From the NCBI GenBank assembly GCA_016716005.1, contig JADJXE010000001.1:1005001-1069000 (forward strand): a DNA stretch of 64,000 nt. Direction: 5' to 3'. Position 1 is the stretch's first letter. The number at the start of each line of letters is the position of its first letter. The notes beneath the pieces are model-generated. The model was not told the origin of the DNA. It searched no databases and saw nothing but the letters and a program-made list of their open reading frames with translations. The translations under genes were made by a program, and so were the position numbers. Source of the stretch: Acidimicrobiales bacterium. GTDB taxonomy: Bacteria > Actinomycetota > Acidimicrobiia > Acidimicrobiales > JADJXE01. Of the stretch, positions 46,301 through 54,760 are shown piece by piece.

Positions 46301-46493
46301 GCCGCCCCCACCGCAGCAGCGGCCCCCGAGGCACCGGCCACCCCGGCCGCGCACGGCCGGCCGCTGCTGGTCGGGTCGCTGGAGGCCGCCGACGCCATGC
46401 CCCGGCGGGTGCCCGTGCCGGCCCTGCGCCCGGCCCTCGAGTGGTGTGCCCCGACCGGCGTCACCCTCGCCGAGGGCACGCGCATCGTCGTGA
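40323..46493 (+). CDS. PUFA-synthase-like type I megasynthase, 5' part (KS-AT-KS-ACP array)
   Basis: Starts MEDTAHRAVAIVGVSAIMPD with a GGAGG about 11 bp upstream. In frame it encodes KS1 (residues 5-460, nucleophile Cys217 in DAACASAFAA), an Ala-rich linker, an acyltransferase (602-900, GHSLGEYGALV with Ser702), and a second divergent KS. KS2 has Cys1263 in NAACASTTQAVAI, the two His in SHETYTPARGG and GHPMGVGIEDVVA, and an insertion near its N-terminus. Two carrier repeats follow (T1663, T1772). At 45873 a 127-bp deletion in the third repeat shifts the frame, and the rest to 46493 reads as a nonsense Pro/Ser/Thr tail. With the 3' part it would be one gene, 40323-48877. The domain order recalls PfaA but has a second KS. 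Confidence 0.82.
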   Translation: MEDTAHRAVAIVGVSAIMPDAPDAATFWRNVREGRYSISDVTPDRWDPALYYDPDPSAPDKTYSKVGGWVRDFEWDPMGWRMPIPPKVAQQMDVGQQWALSCARAALVDNGWPERAIDGDRTAVIIGNALAGEKHYLTALRISFPEFARELTASPSFAALPGGVREAIVSEARTGIHELIGEITEDTMPGELGNIIAGRVANVFNLHGPNFVTDAACASAFAAITASVEGLIENEFDLAISGGIDRNMNPAAFVKFSKIGALSATGTRPYGDGADGFVMGEGGSLFLLKRLADAERDGDRIYAVIRGIGGASDGKGKGITAPNPVGQVLAVERAWAEAGLDPSTATYVEGHGTSTRVGDVVEVESLTAGFGGSLRPGSVGLGSVKSNIGHLKGAAGAAGLFKTAMALHEKVLPPSLNATVPNPNIDFSRSPFRVVHELEAWTTPNGVPRRAGVSAFGFGGTNFHVVLEEHVPGMLKAEGARRTFAVGGLPSAEEVGAAAAAAPAKAPLRGALVVGAADDAELTERLRAVTADAVAGRAPAPAAPALADLRAPVRVAIDYLDAAELADKAGRAVQALESGVPAAWRALRGRGVFLGRGPAPKVAFLYTGQGSQYVNMLRELRELEPLVADAFERADRVMTPLLGRPLTDFIFTDSADPDELARREQQLLQTEITQPAVLSTDLALTNLLAAYGVEADMVMGHSLGEYGALVAAGALGFDEALEAVSARGHEMASLSVEDNGAMAAVMAPLPEIERIVAESDGYVVVANVNSSSQAVIGGATVAVEGAVARLQEAGFTAIRIPVSHAFHTSIVAPASEPLRATLSRLGVRPPERPIITNVTGRFYPTGPGVEGEMLDLLARQVASPVQFVQGLESLYAAGARLFVEVGPKRALHGFVEDVLGAEHDDVLALFTNHPKQGDVVAFNQALCGLYSAGLGRARDEAPMTTPPVTAPAVAPRAAAPPAAAAPPAAAPAAGAPLGTDTYVELGRLFADFLDQGRRIYEGRSSAPGPAGIAEEPVVITGAALGLPGVERVFDDDNLRRLLDGEQLIDVIPMHLRKAILDKHINRLVKREDADPEFVTIDDPSEVIKLAARAGHLDVVADFGIDADRDQALDVVTRLAVGAGFDALRDAGIPLVQHYRETTIGTQLPDRWLLPDELRDNTGIIFGSAFPGNDNFAAEIDRYHRHRARVEQLDVLRALRGRVDDANPLTPEIDRRIHELEGLLAAEPYTFDRRFLFRVLSMGHSQFAEIIGARGPNTQVNAACASTTQAVAIAEDWIRTGRCRRVLVIAGDDVTAEHLMEWVGAGFLATGAAATDEVVEEAALPFDNRRHGMIIGMGAAGLVVEAASAARERGISPICEVLSTVTANSAFHGTRLDVTHISQVMEDVVAAAERRGHLDRHAIAPHTVFVSHETYTPARGGSASAEIHALRHVFGADADQIVIANTKGLTGHPMGVGIEDVVAVKSLETGIVPPIPNFRDVDPELGPLNLSKGGAYPIEYALRLAAGFGSQISMLLLRRVPAPGGARRAPHELGYAYRVSDPVAWQAWLDRISGHAGARLEVDHRRLRVVDAGPPSAVPAAARAVPAPPAAPVAAVVPAALLSPAPAPAPAPAPAPAPAEAPAPAGTGDPVLDTILELVSATTGYPPDMLDPDLDLEADLGVDTVKQAELFATIREHYAIPRDDTLKLRDYPTLNHVAGFVRDRAPDLPAAPTAAAAPEAPATPAAAPTAPAGGTGGDPVLDTILALVADKTGYPPDMLDPDLDLEADLGVDTVKQAELFATIREHYAIPRDDTLKLRDYPTLNHVAGFVRDRAPDLPAAPTAAAAPEAPATPAAAPTAPAGGTGGDPVLDSTTPSPATTPSSCATTPPSTTSPASCATAPPTPPPPPPQQRPPRHRPPRPRPPRPRQVAPAATPSSTPSSPWSRTRPATRPTCSTPTSTSKPTSASTPSSRPSCSPPSASTTPSPATTPSSCATTPPSTTSPASCATAPPTSPPPPPQQRPPRHRPPRPRTAGRCWSGRWRPPTPCPGGCPCRPCARPSSGVPRPASPSPRARASS
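45204..46360 (+). repeat. Tandem carrier-protein repeats (ACP1-ACP4), one with a 127-bp deletion
   Basis: Near-identical 327-bp (109-codon) units start at 45204, 45531, 45858 and 46058. Each complete unit encodes YPPDMLDPDLDLEADLGVDT, then VKQAELFATIREHYAIPRDD and an Ala/Pro linker. The third unit is only 200 bp: 16 bp after its start the sequence jumps to the part 143 bp into a full unit, a loss of 127 bp with about 1 bp of shared sequence. 127 is not a multiple of three. Units 2 and 4 differ at only a few positions. Confidence 0.9.
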
Positions 46494-48877
46494 TGCCCGA
46501 CGCCGGAGGCGTGGCCAAGGCCCTCGTGAAGCAGCTCGAGGGGCGGGGCGTCACCACCCTGGTCGTTGCGGGCGCTCCAGCCGCCGACGAGCTCACCGCC
46601 ACCCTCGACGGCTGGCTCGCCGAGGGCCCGGTGCACGGCGTGTACTGGCTGCCAGCGCTCGACCAGGCGGGCCCGGTCGACGCCCTCGACGACGCGGCGT
46701 GGACCGAGGCCCTGCGGCTGCGGGTGAAGCTGCTGTACGCCACCATGCGCCACCTGGTCCGCGCCGACGCCTCCCCGTTCCTGGTCTCGGCCACACGCCT
46801 GGGCGGGATGCACGGCTACGACGACGCCGGCGCGGTCGATCCGCTGGGCGGCGCCGTCGTCGGGTTCACGAAGGCATACGCCCGCGAGCAGAGCGAAGCC
46901 CTGGCGAAGGCCGTCGACCTCGAGCCCAGCCGCAAGACGGCCCGGCTGGCCGAGCTGCTGATCGCCGAGACCCTCACCGACCCCGGCGCCGTCGAGGTCG
47001 GTCACCGCGACGGCCGGCGGTGGACGGTGTCGCTCGTGGAGCTCCCCGCCGACGACGGTCGGCCGGGCCTGGTGCTCGGGCCCGACTCGGTGGTGGTCGT
47101 CACCGGCGCCGCCGGCAGCATCACCTCGGCCATCACCGCCGACCTCGCCGCCCACTCCGGCGGCACGTTCCACCTGCTCGACCTCACGCCCGAACCCGAC
47201 CCGGCCGACCCCGACCTGGCTCTGTTCGCCACCGACAAGGAGGCCCTGAAGCGGGAGATCTTCGCCCGCCTGAAGGAGGCCGGTGAGCGCGCCACCCCGG
47301 CGGCCGTCGAGCGAGAGCTGGCCCGGTTCGAGCGCCTCGACGCCGCCCTGGCCGCAATCGAGGCGGTTCGAGCGGCGGGCGGCACCGCGCGCTACCACAG
47401 CGTCAACCTGATCGACGCCGAGGCGGTGGCCTCCGTGGTCTCGTCGGTGCGCGCCGAGCACGGCCGCATCGACGTGATCGTCCACGCGGCCGGCCTCGAG
47501 ATCTCGCGCTTCCTGCAGGACAAGGAACCCCGCGAGTACGACCTCGTCTTCGACGTGAAGGCGAACGGCTGGCACAACCTGCTGCGGGCCGCGGCCGACC
47601 TGCCGGTCGGCGCCGTCGTCGCCTTCAGCTCGATCGCCGGCCGCTTCGGCAACGGCGGCCAGACCGACTACAGCGCGGCCAACGACCTGCTGTGCAAGCT
47701 CGTGTCCAACCTGCGCACCACCCGGCCCGACACCAGGGGCATCGCCATCGACTGGACCGCCTGGGGTGGCATCGGCATGGCCACCCGCGGCTCGATCCCG
47801 AAGATGATGGAGCTGGCGGGCATCGACATGCTCCCGCCCGACGCCGGCATCGCCACGGTGCGGCGCGAGCTCACGGCGGGCGGGACCCGCGGCGAGGTGG
47901 TGGTGGCCGGACGGCTCGGGATCCTCCTCCAGGACCGGGCGCCGGCGGGCGGGCTCGACCCGTCGGCCGTCGACCTGGCCGGCGCCGGGCCCATGGCGCA
48001 GCGGCTCACGTCCTGGAGCCCGATCGGCGGCGTCACGGTCGAAGCCGACCTCGACCCGGCCCGCCAGCCGTTCCTCGCCGACCACCGGATCGACGGCACC
48101 CCGGTGCTGCCGGGGGTGATGGGGGTCGAGGCCTTCGCCGAAGCTGCCCGCCTGGCCGCACCCGGCTGGCACGTCGTGGGGGTCGACGACGTCGACTTCC
48201 TCGCGCCGTTCAAGCTCTTCCGCGACGAGCCTCGCACCGTGACGGTGCGCGCCGTCGTGCGGCCGGAGGGTGACGGCCTGGTGGCCGAGTGCCGCCTCGA
48301 GGGCAGCCGCCTGCTCGCCGGCCAGGACGCCCCCCAGGTGACCACCCACTTCACCGGGCGGGTGCGACTGGCCGCCGAGGCGCCGACCCCGGCCCCCGGC
48401 GCCGCACCGGGCCGGGCCGAGGCGGCCACCGCCGGGCCGGAGGCGATCTACGCGGTCTACTTCCACGGCCCCGCCTACCAGGTGCTGGGCGAGGTCTGGC
48501 GGGCCGGCGACGGGCCCGTGGGCCGCCAGGCCGCGGCGCTGCCGCCCAACCACGAGCCCGACGCACCGCTCACCACCGCGCCCCGCCAGCTCGAGCTGTG
48601 CTTCCAGACCGCGGGCATGTGGGAGCTCGGCCGGAGCGGTCGGATGGCCCTCCCGACCCATCTCGACCGGGTGGAGGTGCTCGGCCCGCCCCCCGACGGA
48701 CGCGACCTGTTCGCCGTCGTGACGCCGCACGAGGCCGAGGGTGGCTCCACCTTCGACGCCGATGTCGTGGACGGCGAGGGCACCGTGTTCCTGCGGATGC
48801 GCGGCTACCGCACGGTCGAGCTGCCGGCCGGCCCGGCGGGCGAGCTGCTCGAGCCCCTCGCGGCAGCGATGGGCTGA
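45874..48877 (+). pseudogene. Megasynthase 3' part (ACP4-KR-DH), out of frame with its 5' part
   Basis: In the frame that opens after the 127-bp deletion the sequence resumes with HYAIPRDDTLKLRDYPTLNH and the intact fourth carrier repeat. A KR domain follows with VVVTGAAGSITSAITADLAA, VHAAGLEISRFLQ, FSSIAGRFGNGGQTDYSAAN and WTAWGGIGMATRGSIPKMM, the PUFA-type KR pattern. Then comes a DH-like hotdog domain (FLADHRIDGTPVLPGVMGVE and FHGPAYQVLGEVW). It has no start of its own with a convincing ribosome-binding site. It is either the lost 3' half of a broken gene or, if the deletion is an assembly collapse, an ordinary part of a single protein of about 2890 residues. Confidence 0.72.
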
Positions 48878-48898
48878 CGGACCGGCACCGGAGGCACC

Positions 48899-51800
48899 GT
48901 GGCCCAGCAGATCCATCGCATCGCCATCGTCCACCGCGGCGAGGCCGCCACCCGGCTCGTCGACGCCGTCACCGAGCTCAACAGCGAGCCCGGATGGTCG
49001 CTGCGGACCGTGGCCCTCTACACCGAACCGGACCGCCACGCCCTGTTCGTCAGGCGGGCCGACGAGGCGGTGGGGCTGGGCCCGGCCACCGTGCCCGACC
49101 CGGCGGGTGGGCCGCCCCGGCCGGCCTACGTCGACCCGGCCCGCCTCGAAGCGGCGCTGCTCGAGTCGCGGGCCGACGCGGCGTGGCCCGGCTGGGGCTT
49201 CGTGGCCGAGGCCGCCTGGTTCGCCGAGCGGTGCGAGGCGATGGGCATCACCTTCATCGGCCCGTCGCCCGCCGTCCTGTCGCGCCTGGCCGACCCGGCC
49301 GTGGTCAGGACCCTGGCCGAGAGCGCCGACGTGGCGACGGCTCCGGCCGACCTCGACCCGTCCCGGCGCCTCCGCCACGTGGAGGTGCCGGTGGTGGCCG
49401 ACGCCGACGGCACCGTGTGGACGCTCGGCGTCCGCGACCGCACCGTGCAGCGGCGGGGGTTCCGCGTGCTCGTGGAGTCGGCGTGCCCGACCCTCGAGCC
49501 GGCCCGTGGCGACGACCTGGCCGAGGCCGCTCGCCGGCTCGTCGGCGCCGCCGGGCTGGTCGGCGTCGGGAGCGTCGGCTTCCTGGTCGATCCGGAGTCA
49601 GGCGCGTGGTGGCTGCACGGCGTCGTCCCCCGCCTCCAGGTGGGACACGGGGTCACCGAGGCGGTGGCGGGCGTCGACCTGGTGAAGCTCCAGCTGCACC
49701 TGGCCGGCGGCGGTCGGCTCGGGGGCGCGCCGCCCGCCTCGTGGGGGCACGCCGTCACCGTGCGGATCTCGGCGCTCGACCCCTCGCGCGACTTCGCACC
49801 GGCACCCGGACGGCTCTTCTTCCTGCGGACACCGGCCGGGCCGGGCGTGCGCGTCGACCCCGGGGCGGGCCTCGGCGACCCGGTGCCCGGCGACCTCGAC
49901 GACCCCCTGGTCGCCAGCATCGTGGCCTGGGGCCACGACCGCGCCGAGGCGATGGCCCGCCTGCGGCGCGCCATCCGGGACACGGCGGTGCTCCTCGAGG
50001 GCGGGGCCACCGACAAGGGCTTCCTGCTCGAGCTGCTCGACCGGCCCGAGCTGCGGTCGGGCGACCTCGACACCGGCTGGCTCGACCGGCTGCTGGCCGC
50101 GGGCGAGCTGCGGTCACGCCACCACGCCGACGTCGCGCTCCTCCAGGCGGCGGTGGACGCCAGCGACGTCGACCGCGGCGCCGACCAGCAGCGGTTCCTG
50201 GCCAGCGCGGCGCGCGGACGGCCCGAGGTCGCCCCCGGCGACGGGCGCACGGTGGAGCTCCGGTTCGGCGGCCACCGATACCGCCTGGCCGTGGCCCAGC
50301 GCAGCGACGTCCTCTACACGGTCACCACCGACACCGGTCCGGTCGACCTGCGGGTCGAGCACCTGGGCCCGTACGAGCGACGGCTCACCGTAGGCGGTCG
50401 CACCTGGCGCACCCTCGCCGCGGTGCGAGGGCCCGACCACGACGTGGAGGTCGAGGGCGTCCCCCACCACCTCCAGCGCGACGACGGCGGCGTGGTACGG
50501 GCACCGGCGCCGGCCGTGGTGGTCACGGTGCCGGTCGCACCGGGCGACGAGGTGCAGGCCGGCGACCCGCTGGCGGTGATCGAGACGATGAAGATGGAGC
50601 TGGCCGTGTCGGCACCCGGAGCCGGCCGCGTCCGCACCGTGCTGGTCCGCCCCAACGAGCAGGTCGACCGCGGGGCACCGCTCGTGCAGCTCGACCCCCT
50701 GCACCGGGCCAGCGAGGAGCACACCGACCGGCTCCAGGCGGCCGCCTCCCCCGTCGTGCCCGTCGACCCCCGGGAGCGCCTGGAGCGCCTGGCCGAGGAG
50801 CTGCGGGCTCTCGTGCTCGGCTACGACGTGAGCGCGAGCCGCGCCAGGGTCCTGTCGGGTGAGCTCACCGCGGTGGTGGCCGCGCTCCCCCCGCACGATC
50901 CGCCGCTCGTGCGGCTGGAGACCGATGTGCTCGACGCCTTCGCCGACGTGGCCGCGGTCGCCCGCCGGCAGCCCGCCGTCGACGAGGAGGGTGACGAGCA
51001 CGCGCGCAGCGCCCAGGAGCACCTGTTCGCCTTCCTGCGCAGCCCCGAGCGGGCCCGCGACACCCTGCCGCTCGAGTTCCTCGCGCGGCTCCGCCGCGCC
51101 CTCGCCCACTACGGGATCGCCACGCTCGACCGCACCCCGGCCCTCGAAGAGGCCGCCTACTGGCTGTTCCGCGCCCAGCAGCGGGCCGACCAGCAGCTGC
51201 CGGTGATCGCCGCGGTGCTCGAGCGCTGGCTGGACCAGGCCGAGCTGTTGGGGCCCCGGGCCACCGACGAGCAACGAGCCCTCCTCGACCGGCTCATCCT
51301 CGCCAGCGAGGGTCGGCACCCCACCGTGGGCGACCTGGCGCGCGAGGTCCGCTACCACTGGGTCGACCTGCCGGTGCTGGAGGCGACCCGCCAAGCGGTC
51401 GAGCACGACGTGGTGGAGCACCTCGATCGGCTCGCCGCGCACCCCGGCGAGGACGACCGTGAAGACCGCATCGCCGCCCTCGTCAGCTGCCCGTACCCGC
51501 TGCACGGCCTGCTCCAGCGGTGGGCCGCGGGGAAGGGCCCCGAGGCGCGCGCCCTCGAGGTCGAGGCGCTGACCCGCCGCTACTACCGCATCCGAGACCT
51601 GGAGTACCTGGAGGTCGGCGTCTACGACGGCCTCGCCCTCGCCCGCTCGACGTACCGCCACGAGGGCTCCGTCATCGGCCTGCTCGCCACCGCGGGCGCG
51701 TTCGGCGACCTCGGCCTGCTGCTGGCCCGCCTCCGCGACGAGCTGAGCCGCCGCCCGTCCGGGCCCCAGTGGGTCCTCGACCTGTACCTCGACGGGCCGG

Positions 51801-54292
51801 CGCCGCTCGACGACACCGACGCGTTCATCGAGATCGTCCGGAGCGCGCTGGACGACGCCGGCTTCCCGCCACGGATCCGGCGCGTGGTGGTGGCGGTCAC
51901 CAACCTCGGCGCCACCCCCGCCCGCGACCGGAGCCGCTACCTCACCTTCCGGCCCGGCGACGGCGGCTTCGTCGAGGACCGCCTCTACCGGGACCTCCAG
52001 CCGATGCTGGCCAAGCGGCTCGAGCTGTGGCGCCTCTCACGCTTCTCGCTCACCCGGCTCCCCTCGCAGGCCGGCGTGTCGCTCTTCCATGCCGTCGCCA
52101 TCGACCAACCCAAGGACGAGCGGGTGTTCGCCCTGGCCGAGGTCCGCGACCTCACCCCGGTGCGCGACCACTCCGGGCACGTCGACGCCGTGCCCGAGCT
52201 CGAGCGTGTGCTCGCCGCCGTGGTCGCCGATCTCCGCCGCGCCCTGGCGCCCCTCCCGCCCTCCAAGCGTCCAGTGTGGAACCGCCTGCTCCTCTTCGCC
52301 CGGCCGCTCTGGGACTTCACACCCGGCGAGACCCGCGACGTGGCCCGACGCGTGGCGCCGTCCACCCGAGGCCTCGGCCTCGAGGCGGTGGTGCTGCGGG
52401 TGCAGATCCCGGATCCGGGCGGCGGCGACCCGCTCGACCGCGAGCTGGTGCTGGCCAGCCCCAACGGGCGCGACGTGGTGGTGCGCGACGACACGCCGTC
52501 GGCCGAGCCGATCGAGCCCCTGACCCCGTACCGGCAGCGGGTCGCCCTGCTGGCGCGACGCGGGCTCGCGTACCCCTACGACCTCGTCCGGATGATCGCC
52601 CCGTCGGTCGACGATTCCGCGGCCACCGGGTTCCCCGCCGGGGAGTTCGTCGAGCACGACCTCGACGAAGAGCACCGCCTGGTGCCGGTGGTGCGGCCGC
52701 CGGGCGAGAACTCGGCCAACCTCGTGGTGGGGGTGATCACGAACCACACCGAGAAGCACCCCGAGGGCATGCGGCGGGTCATCGTGCTGGGCGATCCCAG
52801 CCGCAGCCTGGGCTCGTTGGCCGAGGCCGAGTGCCGGCGGATCAACGCCGCGGTCGACCTGGCCGAGTCCATGCGCGTGCCCCTGGAGTGGTTCGCCCTG
52901 TCGTCGGGCGCCCGGATCTCGATGGAGACCGGCACCGAGAACATGGACTGGATCGGGGCGGTCCTCCGGCGCCTCATCGAGTTCACCCAGGCGGGGCACG
53001 AGGTGAACGTGGTGGTGTGCGGGATCAACGTGGGGGCGCAGCCCTACTGGAACGCCGAAGCCACGATGCTCATGCACACCCGCGGGATCCTGGTGATGAT
53101 CCCCGAGTCGGCCATGGTGCTCACCGGCAAGCAGTCCCTCGACTTCTCGGGCGGCGTGTCGGCCGAGGACAACCTCGGCATCGGTGGCTTCGAGCGGGTG
53201 ATGGGGCCGAACGGCCAGGCCCAGTACTGGGCGCCCGACCTCCCGGCCGCGGCGCGACTGCTGCTGCACCACTACGAGCACGCGTACGTGGCACCCGGCG
53301 AGCGCTTCCCCCGGCGGGCCGACACCACCGACCCGTTCGACCGGGACGTGCGCGACTCGCCCCACCCCGCCGTCGCCGGCAGCGACTTCACCCGGGTGGG
53401 CGACATCTTCTCGGACACGTCGAACCCGGGCCGCAAGAAGCCCTTCGACATCCGCGCCGTCATGCACGCCGCCACCGATCGCGACCGCGCGCCGCTCGAG
53501 CGGTGGGCGCGCATGGCCCAGGCCGACACCGTCGTGGTGTGGGACGCCCACGTCGGTGGGATCCCCGTGTGCATGGTGGGCATCGAGGCCCACGCCCTCC
53601 CTCGCGACGGCTTCGTGCCCGCCGACGGGCCGCCCTTCTGGACCTCGGGCACCCTCTTCCCTCGCTCGTCGAAGAAGCTGGCCCGAGCCGTGAACTCGGC
53701 GAGCGGCAGCCGCCCGCTGGTCGTCATGGCCAACCTGTCGGGCTTCGACGGCTCACCCGAGTCGATGCGAGCCCTGCAGCTGGAGTACGGGGCGGAGATC
53801 GGCCGGGCGGTCACCAACTTCCGGGGTCCGATGGTGATGGTGGTGGTGTCCCGCTACCACGGGGGCGCCTTCGTGGTGTTCTCCAAGGCCCTCAACGAGC
53901 GGCTCGAGATCGCGGCGGTCGAGGGCTCGTACGCGTCCGTGATCGGCGGTGCGCCCGCGGCCGCAGTGGTCTTCGCCAAGGAGGTCGACCAGCGCACCCA
54001 GGCCGACCCCCAGGTCGCGGCGGTGCGGGAGCGGCTCGGGTCGGCTTCCGGCGCCGAGGCCGCCGCCCTCCGCCGCGAGCTGGCCGAGGTCGTCGAGACC
54101 GTCCGCTCGCAGAAGCTCGGCGAGGTGGCCGACGAGTACGACCACATCCACGACATCAACCGGGCCCTGCGCATGGGCTCCGTCGACCGCATCATCGCGG
54201 GTGCGGCGATCCGCCCGTACCTGATCGATGCCCTGGAGCGGGGGATGGCGGCCGAGCCCGGTCCGTCCGGACCCCCGGCTGGCGACCGCTAG
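48899..54292 (+). CDS. Eukaryote-like multidomain acyl-CoA carboxylase with degenerate BC domain
   Basis: A 1797-residue single-chain protein of the eukaryotic ACC layout, GTG start with GGAGG 5 bp upstream. Residues 1-290 align with a biotin carboxylase but lack the ATP-lid region: after ESADVATAPADLDPSRR it goes straight to LRHVEVPVVADADG. EMNPRIQVEH-type catalytic residues become HGVVPRLQVGHGVTEAV. A BCCP domain follows, with biotin motif ETMKMELA (Lys565), then a large ACC central-domain-like region (KRLELWRLSRFSLTRLPSQA, DERVFALAEVRDLTPVRDHS). Last is a carboxyltransferase (INVGAQPYWNAEATMLMHTR, GGVSAEDNLGIGG, ANLSGFDGSPESMR). It may make malonyl- or longer malonyl units for the synthase upstream, with biotin carboxylated by another BC. 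Confidence 0.85.
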   Translation: MAQQIHRIAIVHRGEAATRLVDAVTELNSEPGWSLRTVALYTEPDRHALFVRRADEAVGLGPATVPDPAGGPPRPAYVDPARLEAALLESRADAAWPGWGFVAEAAWFAERCEAMGITFIGPSPAVLSRLADPAVVRTLAESADVATAPADLDPSRRLRHVEVPVVADADGTVWTLGVRDRTVQRRGFRVLVESACPTLEPARGDDLAEAARRLVGAAGLVGVGSVGFLVDPESGAWWLHGVVPRLQVGHGVTEAVAGVDLVKLQLHLAGGGRLGGAPPASWGHAVTVRISALDPSRDFAPAPGRLFFLRTPAGPGVRVDPGAGLGDPVPGDLDDPLVASIVAWGHDRAEAMARLRRAIRDTAVLLEGGATDKGFLLELLDRPELRSGDLDTGWLDRLLAAGELRSRHHADVALLQAAVDASDVDRGADQQRFLASAARGRPEVAPGDGRTVELRFGGHRYRLAVAQRSDVLYTVTTDTGPVDLRVEHLGPYERRLTVGGRTWRTLAAVRGPDHDVEVEGVPHHLQRDDGGVVRAPAPAVVVTVPVAPGDEVQAGDPLAVIETMKMELAVSAPGAGRVRTVLVRPNEQVDRGAPLVQLDPLHRASEEHTDRLQAAASPVVPVDPRERLERLAEELRALVLGYDVSASRARVLSGELTAVVAALPPHDPPLVRLETDVLDAFADVAAVARRQPAVDEEGDEHARSAQEHLFAFLRSPERARDTLPLEFLARLRRALAHYGIATLDRTPALEEAAYWLFRAQQRADQQLPVIAAVLERWLDQAELLGPRATDEQRALLDRLILASEGRHPTVGDLAREVRYHWVDLPVLEATRQAVEHDVVEHLDRLAAHPGEDDREDRIAALVSCPYPLHGLLQRWAAGKGPEARALEVEALTRRYYRIRDLEYLEVGVYDGLALARSTYRHEGSVIGLLATAGAFGDLGLLLARLRDELSRRPSGPQWVLDLYLDGPAPLDDTDAFIEIVRSALDDAGFPPRIRRVVVAVTNLGATPARDRSRYLTFRPGDGGFVEDRLYRDLQPMLAKRLELWRLSRFSLTRLPSQAGVSLFHAVAIDQPKDERVFALAEVRDLTPVRDHSGHVDAVPELERVLAAVVADLRRALAPLPPSKRPVWNRLLLFARPLWDFTPGETRDVARRVAPSTRGLGLEAVVLRVQIPDPGGGDPLDRELVLASPNGRDVVVRDDTPSAEPIEPLTPYRQRVALLARRGLAYPYDLVRMIAPSVDDSAATGFPAGEFVEHDLDEEHRLVPVVRPPGENSANLVVGVITNHTEKHPEGMRRVIVLGDPSRSLGSLAEAECRRINAAVDLAESMRVPLEWFALSSGARISMETGTENMDWIGAVLRRLIEFTQAGHEVNVVVCGINVGAQPYWNAEATMLMHTRGILVMIPESAMVLTGKQSLDFSGGVSAEDNLGIGGFERVMGPNGQAQYWAPDLPAAARLLLHHYEHAYVAPGERFPRRADTTDPFDRDVRDSPHPAVAGSDFTRVGDIFSDTSNPGRKKPFDIRAVMHAATDRDRAPLERWARMAQADTVVVWDAHVGGIPVCMVGIEAHALPRDGFVPADGPPFWTSGTLFPRSSKKLARAVNSASGSRPLVVMANLSGFDGSPESMRALQLEYGAEIGRAVTNFRGPMVMVVVSRYHGGAFVVFSKALNERLEIAAVEGSYASVIGGAPAAAVVFAKEVDQRTQADPQVAAVRERLGSASGAEAAALRRELAEVVETVRSQKLGEVADEYDHIHDINRALRMGSVDRIIAGAAIRPYLIDALERGMAAEPGPSGPPAGDR

Positions 54293-54729
54293 CCCGGGAC
54301 CCCGTCCGGCAGCGACAGCCGGCTCTCCACCCGCACCACGCCGTCGACGGCCGACGCGGCCTGCTCGAGATCCCGGCGGGCGGTCTCGTGGGGCACGTCG
54401 CCCCGCAGCACCACGACCCCGTCGCGCACGTCGACGGCCGGCTGGGGGAGGTGCCACGTGCGGGGGGCCTGCGACAGCTCCCGCTCCACCGCCCCGGCGA
54501 GCTCGTCGTCGGACACACGGCCCCGGCCCACGAGCGCCAGCAGCCGGGCGCGCAGCTGACGGCCCGGCACGGGTGCCACCAGCAGGCCGATGAGCACCCC
54601 CATGCCGATCAGGGCCAGGCGGCGGTAGCCCACCAGCCTCCCGGCCCGCACCCCGGCCGTGTAGCTGGCCCCGAGGGTCGCGCCCGCGACCCGGGCCGGC
54701 AGCAGGGCGATCCGTGCCAGCAACCTCAT
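54289..54729 (-). CDS. BON-domain protein with membrane segments
   Basis: A 146-residue protein: an N-terminal basic/hydrophobic part with one likely membrane helix (LIGMGVLIGLLVAPVPG), then a BON domain of about 70 residues (WHLPQPAVDVRDGVVVLRGD, VDGVVRVESRLSLPDG). BON domains bind membranes or cell-envelope ligands. The stop shares a CTAG with the carboxylase stop, and the genes converge. It is probably co-transcribed with ftsY, 31 bp downstream of that gene. Confidence 0.8.
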   Translation of the reverse strand: MRLLARIALLPARVAGATLGASYTAGVRAGRLVGYRRLALIGMGVLIGLLVAPVPGRQLRARLLALVGRGRVSDDELAGAVERELSQAPRTWHLPQPAVDVRDGVVVLRGDVPHETARRDLEQAASAVDGVVRVESRLSLPDGVPG

Positions 54730-54760
54730 CGCCGTCCCCTCCCCCGGGGCCAGGCCCCGC

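Noticed and set aside
45204..46360. Possible CRISPR array or satellite DNA
   Set aside because: The 327-bp units are protein-coding carrier domains with linkers, not short palindromic repeats with spacers.
45716..49378. 1220-codon minus-strand open frame across the ACP repeats and KR/DH
   Set aside because: It is a shadow of the megasynthase and of the carboxylase start, with repeated VEGGVVAQLEGVVAGDG-type low complexity from the repeated DNA.
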